This document shows positions 57,082 to 64,000 of a DNA stretch of 64,000 bases, in pieces. Source of the DNA: Aristolochia californica (taxonomy: Eukaryota > Streptophyta > Magnoliopsida > Piperales > Aristolochiaceae); NCBI GenBank assembly GCA_029961685.1, contig JARWKL010000009.1, positions 12,078,237 to 12,142,236 on the forward strand. Reading direction: 5' to 3'. The notes under the pieces are model-generated. The model was not told the DNA's origin, did not search any database, and worked only from the letters and a program-made list of their open reading frames with translations. Made by a program: the position numbers and the translations under genes. How positions within the stretch are numbered: the stretch's first letter is position 1; each line of letters opens with the position of its first letter.

Positions 57082-58707
57082 AATATTCAGGGTAAAGCTC
57101 ACGGGTACTTTTTGTACCCAACCACCCATTGATTGGTGATAACTATCAACTAGCCCATCTTAAACGACAGATAGTAAAGGTCCGTTAATGGCTAGGTATT
57201 TGCCAAAAATGTCTCTCACTGGTGGGTATAAATCAGCAGCTAGTCCGTCACAAACGGTTAACGGTAAAGACACATCAAGTCCATTGATGGCTGGGCATTT
57301 GCTAAATATGCCAGGAGACAAATCAAAGACCATACCAGATGAGGTAAGAGACTTAATCAAAGAACTATTTGACAAATATTATAGACTCAGACGGTACAGT
57401 ATTATTCACAAGAGGAAGACGAAGACTATTCTTTTGATGATGAAGCAATACAAAATATGATAAATGCCAACAAAGATTGAACAACAAAGGTTCCAGAAAG
57501 TAAAAATGACAAAATATAGCAAGATTGAGATATAAAGCAAGACTTGACCAAAAACAAGATTGATAGAGATATAAAGCAAGACATGACAAAAAGCACAAGA
57601 TAACCCAGATTGATAGAGATATAAAGCAAGCACGATATAAGCCAGAAGGTCAGAAGAATCCAAGACAAACCATAAGGATAGAAGAATCCAAGGAGAACAG
57701 AAAAATAAGATAAGCTTCTACAAGAAAACCACTCACCTGTACAAACCCACCTAGCTCATAATTTATAAAACCTCTTGTATAACCCACCGTTTTTCTCCCA
57801 CATTTCTCTTAAAAACACTTACATGTAAAAGTAGTAGGCAACTAGCCGAAAGATACCGACACAATGTCATTGAAGATGGGGCCCACTGAGCACCTTGGTG
57901 ATGTGTTGATCAGAACTCAAAGGCTATAAATATGCCTTTGTTGTAACATTCAGATCATCGAATGAAAATATCAGTTCTCCCATTTCTTGTCTCACTCATG
58001 CAACCTTTTGCTTCCTCTTCGATCTTTGTTTGAAACTTCCCATCTGTTACTATTCCACAGTAAGTTCTTCCCTTTGTTCGTCCCCTTTCCACACGGGGCT
58101 CCTTTAGGGAAAACAAACCCAGCTCTGGCCAACCTTTTTTCTACTATTCCTCAAACTGAAATACATCCATAGGCGACCATAAGAGCATTGCATGATCCCC
58201 TTGATGTTCAATGGTCCATGAGTCTAAGGTTGTGATGCCCATTTATTTGCCAAGATGGCTTTTTTAGGGCTTTATGTGAAAACCTAGACTGAGACGGAGC
58301 TCGTTACAAAAGGCTTCCGCTGGGGTAGTGCACAAATCGGTCTGTCCATGGTGGTCAGGCAAAGAGAATAGCAGAGTAAGGATTTGGACTCTGGTTGGGT
58401 TAGCAAGTACCTAAAGGTTTGATTTTCTTAATCTCTACAATATTTCTTTTGCTTGATCCTATCTGTTAAATTTCTACAGTGTTGGTTTATCTCTTCTATG
58501 TTATATAAGTATCTTATTTTGTTTCTTTGGATAAATTGGCTGATTTTATTAATTATTGTTCATAGTTTGTGTGCTTATTTTCTTTTATTAGAAATTATTA
58601 AAATAATAAGTTAAAAATGGGGTCAAGGTATATTGGACTAGAAACTATTGGGTGCAGGCTACTAGCTCGAAGAGACCCCTCTGCAATGAAAGATAGGTTG
58701 TTCCCGA
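57082..58707 (+). promoter_or_regulatory. Intergenic region of the second caulimovirid, with promoter-like sequence
   Basis: 1.6 kb separates the inclusion-body ORF from the movement protein. It has a direct repeat of about 110 bp (ggtccgttaatggctaggtatttgcc near 57178 and agtccattgatggctgggcatttgct near 57278). Three copies of gagatataaagcaag lie at 57526-57540, 57566-57580 and 57616-57630. A TATA box CTATAAATATG is at 57924-57934. The downstream leader (57950-58700) has only short ORFs. I found no clear iMet PBS in the leader; it may be deleted. This layout matches the large intergenic region of caulimovirids. Confidence 0.55.
57924..57934 (+). promoter_or_regulatory. TATA box of putative pregenomic promoter (second caulimovirid)
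   Basis: CTATAAATATG, then gcctttgttgtaac, lies 0.8 kb upstream of the movement-protein ORF on the same strand. Confidence 0.5.
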
Positions 58708-59388
58708 TTGTCACAACGTCACGTACCTTTACCTTTCCCAAGTAAAAAATATAGTATTTTTATACAAGTTAGTTGTAGAGGACAAGATACAGTTAACTTA
58801 AACTTAATAGCAGAACAAGCCTTTAGAGAAATAAAAAAGACATATAAATTAAGACACCTTGGACTAATTTTTATAGGAATAAAGGGATTAGGAAGAAAAC
58901 ATCTTGGAAAAAAGACTTTATTAACTATCTATGATGATAGGTTGACAGATCCTAAAAAGGCCATGTTAGGAATTACGGAGATAGATATGAATCAGAATGG
59001 AGGACTATTCTATTGCTCTCCAGATTTCCTAATAAGTTTACCTAGCTTTAAAAAATATATTAAAATAGGAATTCAGAAAGAGGGATATGAATCCTTTGTA
59101 GGAGATAACTTATTAATCTGTATATGATTCTTAGGAAGATGTACTTGTACAAGTTCAACAAAATATAAAATTAAAACAGATGATGTAGTAAACTTAATAG
59201 GAAACAAAGGGATCAAATTATTAAAACCTATTAAATTTGCTCCAAAAGATTTAACAGGACTAGAATGGAATCTAAATTTCAAAGAAAAAGAAATACTAAA
59301 GCCAAAAAGTTGTATAATGTATACAGACAAATTAGAAAATGTAAATATTAGATTTAATGACTACGAACATAAAGAAGTTGATTCTTAA
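58708..59388 (+). pseudogene. Movement protein of the second caulimovirid
   Basis: This is a 30K-superfamily movement protein, distinct from the one at 48669-49423. Sequence includes FREIKKTYKLRHLGLIFIG, KGLGRKHLGKKTLLTIYDD (a diagnostic block), AMLGITEIDMNQNGG, then YESFVGDNLLICI, a TGA stop at about 59125-59127, and continuation in the same frame (GRCTCTSSTKYKIK, LEWNLNFKEKEIL) to TAA at 59386. The readable frame follows a stop at 58687 and has no ATG before TTG at 58708, so the true start is lost or lies elsewhere. The next ORF starts on the base after its stop. Order MP, small ORF, CP is caulimovirus-like. Confidence 0.8.
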
Positions 59389-59658
59389 ATGGAATCCTGT
59401 ACTACTGAGGATTTTAGTCTAGTCAATATCGAAAAATACACATTAGTAGAAACAAAAATAATAGATTTGATTCTATATCCAAAGGAATTACAATTAGAAT
59501 TAATAGAAAGAGAACTATTACATTTAGAAGAGGATCTAATTAAAAATAGGAAACTAGCAGAAGAAGAGTATCTATATTATGATTGTCAAAAGAATATAAG
59601 AGTAGGAAAAATGGAACTAGAACCTTCTATGGAAACTAAATCTGAATTAGAAACATAA
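59389..59658 (+). CDS. Small caulimovirid ORF (position of aphid-factor/virion-associated protein)
   Basis: An 89-codon ORF runs from ATG at 59389, immediately after the movement-protein stop, to TAA at 59656. It is strongly charged and predicted helical (LIERELLHLEEDLIKNRKLAEEE), with an acidic tail (ELEPSMETKSELET). In caulimoviruses the ORFs between movement and coat proteins encode the aphid transmission factor and the virion-associated coiled-coil protein. The position fits, but there is no sequence motif I can tie to either. It is intact as read but probably not expressed. Confidence 0.5.
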   Translation: MESCTTEDFSLVNIEKYTLVETKIIDLILYPKELQLELIERELLHLEEDLIKNRKLAEEEYLYYDCQKNIRVGKMELEPSMETKSELET

Positions 59659-59673
59659 AGTATAAAGGAATTC

Positions 59674-60343
59674 ATGGAAGGAGAATCTAGTGCAACATCA
59701 AGACCTGCAGTAACAAATTATACTATAGGAAATATACCAATAAACCCATATACTCAGCCAATAGATTTTCCCTATAGAGTAAAACCCAAGGGAAAAAGAA
59801 GAGAATTAGAAAAACCCATAAAATTTCAAGAATCAGGAAAAGGTAAAATATTAAACATATCCGCTAATGATCCACAGGAATAGACAACTGTATTAGATTT
59901 ATGGAAAGCCCTAGTGTCAGACTTTATTTAGAATTTTCAATCTGTGGATGCAAAAGACATGTATAGGTACTTAGAAACCTTTTTGGGAGAAAGTGTAAAA
60001 GCTTTATGGGAAAGTTTTAAAAGAGAAAATCAAGAAGAATTAAATCATATGATATCTTTAAGAGCAAATCTTATATTTTTTTAATAAGATTTATAATCTA
60101 GTAAGAGGAGATGATCCAAATTCAGGATATATTACATTACAAAAAGATGCAGTAATCCTTCTAGAACAACTAAGTCTTTATAATTATAAATATGTTAAAA
60201 AGTTCTTACAAGACTATCTTTATTATAGTTGTATATCAGGAAACGCTTTTAATCAAGAATTAGGAACAAAATTGTTTAGGAAACTTCCAGGAGCTTTAGG
60301 AAAAGAAATCTCAGAAAAATGGTTAGAAATAGAAAAAATTGAG
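59674..60343 (+). pseudogene. Coat-protein N-terminal part of the second caulimovirid
   Basis: The ORF opens MEGESSATSRPAV at 59674 and runs through YRVKPKGKRRELEKPIKF to a stop at 59881 (Trp/Gln to stop). It then continues VLDLWKALVSDF, YLETFLGESVKALWESFKR, EELNHMISL, an insertion of T-rich sequence near 60070, and frame-shifted DDPNSGYITLQKDAV, LSLYNYKYVKKFLQDY and FNQELGTK. It ends in GKEISEKWLEIEK, joined to an Athila-like LTR. The minus-strand copy 13530-14298 overlaps it and extends about 270 bases further, so this one has a deletion at the LTR junction. Confidence 0.75.
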
Positions 60344-60863
60344 GCAATTGAGATTTGATGATTTGCTACGTCAGGATTTATTAGATCTTAAGAAGAAAAT
60401 TGGACTAAAATAAATGCAACCGCTTGTGCTTGTGATGTTTAGTTTAATCGATCTCTCTAATTCTTAAGGCTGCTGCTAGATTAAACCTTTAGCATTTGTC
60501 TTGGGTTGTTTAGTAGTTAGGATTAATTGGATCGCTTGTTTTTTAATTAACTAAAAAAGGAGAGATGAGAAGATAATTCCAACGGTGAATATTCAAGTGA
60601 GAATTGATATATGCTTGAATCGATGATCAATTGTGAAATTTTGATGGTGGATGTTGACTTAGACCAAGGTTTTTTCTTTTGATGGATTTCGAGCCTTTAA
60701 TTTGAATTGTTTCTTAGTAACCCCCCCCACCAATTGCCCCATCCTTGTTCTCGAAGCATAAAATTAGACTAATCACTCTTCGTGGGATCGAACTTTACTC
60801 TCACAATTACATATATTTTTAGGAGTATAGGTTTTATTTTTGGGTGCCTGCGACAACACACCA
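60344..60863 (+). mobile_element. 3' part of an Athila-like LTR (plus strand)
   Basis: Matches 12958-13529 in reverse complement and, over the first 115 bases, the window end (63885-64000). It ends CACACCA before a tRNA-Asp-type PBS. The outer 700 or so bases seen at 63155-63885 are missing; caulimovirid coat sequence is there instead. Confidence 0.8.
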
Positions 60864-60868
60864 AATTT

Positions 60869-60886
60869 TGGCGCCATTGTTGGGGA
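60869..60886 (+). other. Primer-binding site (tRNA-Asp type), plus-strand Athila-like element
   Basis: TTGGCGCCATTGTTGGGG: the tRNA-Asp complement with two transitions. Confidence 0.8.
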
Positions 60887-61049
60887 GTAATTCTAGTTTA
60901 TTTTTGTGCTTCTTTTGATCCTTATTTCATTCTTGAAATTAAAAAAAAAATAGTTAGTTTTTCCTAGTTATGGTTTTTAGAATTTTTATTTGTTTTCATT
61001 ATTCTAGATTTTTCTTTATTTTTTTCATGTTTTAGTAGAGTTCCCTTGA

Positions 61050-63154
61050 TTGTTTATGATTGTATGTCGATCTTCTAATCAAGGTGATTTGCAGTGCATT
61101 CCAAAAATAGAGAGAACTTCGTGTAGGTTAAGGAAAAAAACTCTGAGGAATTCTGAAGAGAACAACCTTGCTCTTGATTCCCCATTTGATAGTGTTATGG
61201 GACATCTTGGTTATCGGCCTGGGTTAAGTACCTATGTCTTCCGCTCCTAACAGGCTGGTCTTTTGGGTAGTATTGGCTTGGTGCTTAACATTTGGTATCA
61301 GAGCGGACCCTCGGTAGCAAGTTCGATTCCCGGCAATGCTGTAGAGGCTGGATTTAAATACTAGGAAGTCGTAGGATAAAAACCCGGGTTGGGCCAGTGT
61401 CGTTGCGTCGCTCGCAAAGGCTGGATTAAAATACAGGTTGGCTGTAGGATAAAAACCCGGGTCGGGCCTGTATCGTTGCGCCGTCATGGTCGTCGGCTCG
61501 CGAAGGGGGGGTGTGATGTTATGGGACATCCTGGTTATGGGCCTGGGTTAGGTACCTATGTCTTCCGCTCCTAACAGGCTGGTCTTTTGGGTAGTATTGG
61601 TTAGGTGCTTAACAGATAGCGAATCGGATTTAGAGGAGGAGAAAGTCATGGCTAGAAATTGAACTTTGAAAGAGCTTGCAGCCCCTGATTTGAATTAACA
61701 ACCCTTATGCATAACGTTCCCTACTTTAGATTCTACTACTACATTTGAATTAAAATCTAGACTAATACATCTCTTGCCCACTTTTCATGGTCTTGTAGGT
61801 AAAGATTCTCACAAGCATCTAAAGGAGTTTCATGTGGTATGCATGAGTATGAAACCCACGGGGGTGACTGAAGAGGAAAATTAAATTACGAGCCTTTCTG
61901 TTTTCTTTCAAGGATTTGGCTAAGGATTGGCTCTATTATCTACTCTCCGGGAGTATTACCACTTGGGACGAGATGAAGAGATTGTTTTTGGAGAAATATT
62001 TCCCAACTTCAAGAGCAGCCAACATTCGAAAAGAAATTTGTGGAGTAAGGCAGCATAACGAAGAGTCCCTACACGAATACTGGAAACATTTCAAGAAATT
62101 ATGTGCAAGCTGCCCCCTTCATCAGATTAGCTAGCAGGTTCTTATCCAGTATTTCTATGAAGGCCTTCTACCCACTAATAGGAGCATGATTGATGCTTCT
62201 AGTGGAGAAGCTTTGGTGGATAAAACTCCCTAGTCCACAAAAAACTTGACTGCAAATATGGTGGCCAATTCTCAACAATTTGGCACTAGGCACCTTCCAT
62301 CTAAGAATATTAATGAGGTAAATATTTCCTCCCTTGAACAACAAATTTCAAGTCTAACTTCCCTTGTTCATCAAATGGCTATAGGTAATATGCAAATGGT
62401 GAGGCTTGTGGGATTTGTTTAGTAGTAGGGCATCCAACTGATATGTGCCCAACTCTTCAAGAGGTTCTCACTAAGTAAGTGAATGAGGGGGGTGGTTTCC
62501 TGGACAACCGCAAAGGAAGTAAGTTTCCTATTCGAAAACATGGGATGGAGGGGTCATCCCAACCTTAGCAATCGGAATCCACAAGTTAATCAGCCCATGA
62601 CTCAAAATCACCCAAGTTACCAGCAATATAAGCAGCCATATCCACCTAGACAACAACCAGGGCAAACTTCCAATTCTGGTATGTCTTAGAAGATATTGTT
62701 AAGTCTCTTGCCACTAATACTTTACAATTTCAATAGGTGACAAGGGCCAATATTCAAAGTTTGAACAATCAGTGGGCCAGATGGCAACCACAATTAGTCG
62801 GCTAGAGGCACAAAGTCGGGAAAATTACCCTCTCAAAAGGTAGTAAATCCAAGAGAAAATGCAAGTGCAATCGTTTTGAGAAGTGGTAAAGAGGTTGAGA
62901 TTTCGGCAAAGGCAACCCCTACATCACCGGAGCAAGAAAAAGAGAACAACGACACTGCAGATAGGAATGTTCCCAATGATGATGACGTACCTAAGCATAA
63001 GTTTCTACCTCTTTTTGATTATTAACCAATTCCTCCTTTTCCTCAGGCTTTGGCAAATTCTAGAAAATATGAGCAAAATAAATATTTATACGAGACTTTC
63101 TGTAGATGTGAAGTAAATATTCAAATTTTAGATGTTATTAAAAAAGTGCCTCGT
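61050..63154 (+). pseudogene. Athila-like Ty3/gypsy gag, split by a TRIM
   Basis: Gag opens MIVCRSSNQGDLQC and reaches DSPFDS at 61187, where a 422-bp TRIM interrupts it; it resumes SESDLEEE at 61619. The core follows: LLPTFHGLVG, HKHLKEFHVVCMSMKPTGV, LLSGSITTWDEMKRLFLEK, then RKEICGVRQHNEESLHEYW. Further on are SSLEQQISSLTSLVHQMA and a full CCHC knuckle (CGICLVVGHPTDMC, 62410-62451). After it come Gln/Pro-rich sequence (YKQPYPPRQQPGQ) and FPQALANSRKYEQ, IQILDVIKKVPR, the gag-protease linker typical of Athila. Stops and frameshifts are numerous. Coding sequence stops dead at 63154, where another LTR begins; protease, RT and integrase are absent. Confidence 0.85.
61193..61614 (+). mobile_element. 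TRIM element, 422 bp, complete with 98-bp LTRs
   Basis: Nearly identical 98-bp LTRs (61193-61290 and 61517-61614) start TGTTATGGGACATC and end GTGCTTAACA. PBS TGGTATCAGAGC lies at 61293-61304, and a purine tract (gaagggggggtgtga) directly precedes the right LTR. A perfect 5-bp target duplication GATAG lies at 61188-61192 and 61615-61619. The internal 226 bp has no ORF of interest but contains an imperfect duplication (aggataaaaacccgggt twice) and, next to the PBS, AGTTCGATTCCC, which resembles a tRNA B box. The homologous gag at 12628-12645 has the uninterrupted site. Confidence 0.95.
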
Positions 63155-64000
63155 TGATGAGAATGCAAAATGTCATATTTTTATCTCGTAATGCTTAGGT
63201 TTTTATAATTATTTGGTGCATAAATATACTCATTATTTTAATATTTTGATTTAGGATGCGAATGGAAGAGCTAAGTGCAAAACGAGGTTAATTGGGCGAT
63301 TCTGGACAGCTTCGACATTGATTCGTAATCTGGGCATAACTCTCTCATCCGAGCTCGGATGGAGATGATTAAAGATGAAATAGAATTAAAAGAAAACTTT
63401 ATATAACTTTTATGTTAAGATTTTTTCGCAATACAGACCGAATCTATGTCAAAACCAGGCTTGAAGTCGCGACATGTGCAATGTGACCCAAACTGGATGC
63501 ACGAAAAGAAAAACCCTAAACGGGGAGAAAGAAGGGGATTAAAAGGAAAAAAAAAGATTTTGGTGCCCCAGACCTTATTTTCTCTTCTCCAACTTTTCCT
63601 CTCTATTTTCTCTATTTTTTTCTTCAGATTTCTTCATGGCCCTGCGTGGCTAAACTTTCAGACTTGGTCAAGGGAAACTGAAGCCTCGGTATCCATACAA
63701 CTGTGAGATCTGATTTATTTTCATCATTCAATTTATGTTTTGAGTATCTGATGTTCTTCTAAAATTTTTGTTCATGATTGTCTCGTTTATTCTCTAGGAG
63801 GCCTACTAGTTTATTACTCGTTGCAATCTACTGCTAGGTTAGATGTCAAATCCGTAATTGTTTGATCTCTCTAACCTGTGAAGCAATCGAGATTTGATGA
63901 TTTGCTACGTCAAAAATTATTAGATCTTGAGAAGAACATTGGACTAAATTAAATGCAGCCGCTTGTGCTTGTGTTGTTTAGCTTCATCGATCTCTCTAAT
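63155..64000 (+). mobile_element. Athila-like LTR, left part, cut by the window end
   Basis: It starts TGATGAGAATGC at 63155, directly after the truncated gag. From 63885 it matches the LTR segments at 60344 and 12958-13529 (caatcgagatttgatgatttg, gcttgtgcttgtgttgttta). The complete LTR would be about 1.25 kb. It contains tctggacagcttcgacat and gagctcggatggagatg, which are familiar from plant gypsy LTRs. No purine tract precedes it, so the join to gag is either a deletion or a separate insertion. Confidence 0.75.

Noticed and set aside
58160..58460. Possible structured RNA or host exon in the caulimovirid leader
   Set aside because: GC-richer than its surroundings, but I could not find a tRNA, snRNA or protein match by eye, so nothing is claimed.
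61224..61574. ORFs on both strands around the TRIM
   Set aside because: They fall within the 422-bp TRIM, whose LTRs, PBS and target duplication explain the sequence.

Overview
The window is nuclear DNA of a flowering plant, most likely a eudicot. It carries plant LTR retrotransposons (copia, Athila-like and chromovirus-like gypsy), a PIF/Harbinger transposon, TRIM elements, endogenous caulimovirids (plant pararetroviruses), two tandem satellite families, and broken copies of plant genes (PDS5, nucleolin, alpha-mannosidase, a BRCT protein). I see no intact host gene, no tRNA or rRNA gene and no CRISPR array. Stops and frameshifts occur in nearly every coding remnant, and several stops fit CGA-to-TGA decay. 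This looks like heavily methylated, repeat-rich, possibly pericentromeric chromatin.

Layout. 1-6.7 kb: a minus-strand copia remnant cut by an LTR element (family T), which contains a younger element of its own family with a 5-bp target duplication. 8.0-10.8 kb: a 441-bp TRIM, then a minus-strand PDS5-like cohesin-cofactor pseudogene with a solo LTR in it and one exon duplicated in tandem. 11.7-14.3 kb: a solo LTR, an Athila-like gag/PBS/LTR on the minus strand, and a caulimovirid coat-protein fragment. 14.3-19.0 kb: a satellite of about 687 bp, with an orientation switch near 16,230. 19.0-24.6 kb: a decayed Harbinger element, an intronless nucleolin copy fused to the 3' end of a gypsy element, and a piece of family-T LTR. 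24.6-38.1 kb: about 20 tandem copies of the 687-bp satellite, each with a C-rich tract. 38.1-39.6 kb: about eight copies of a second satellite of about 180 bp. 39.6-42.4 kb: a second gypsy 3' end of the same family, on the minus strand, fused to intronless alpha-mannosidase and BRCT-protein fragments.

42.4-56.7 kb: degraded endogenous caulimovirid genomes (movement protein, coat, protease, reverse transcriptase, RNase H and two downstream ORFs), arranged head-to-tail with repeated promoter and primer-binding sites. They are interrupted by long pyrimidine-rich minisatellites. 56.7-60.3 kb: part of a second, different caulimovirid on the plus strand (inclusion-body domain, intergenic promoter region, movement protein, small ORF, coat protein). 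60.3-64.0 kb: an Athila-like LTR, PBS and gag, with a complete 422-bp TRIM inside gag, running into another LTR at the window edge.

The most interesting signals are the following. (1) Two copies of one gypsy family have host cDNA pieces in sense orientation where pol should be, and both keep the pol tail and 3' LTR. (2) A TRIM has its exact empty site elsewhere in the window. (3) Two unrelated caulimovirids have been rearranged with the same pyrimidine minisatellite. (4) A block of two satellites is bracketed by inverted copies of the chimeric gypsy element. All family assignments come from reading motifs by eye; no database search was possible.
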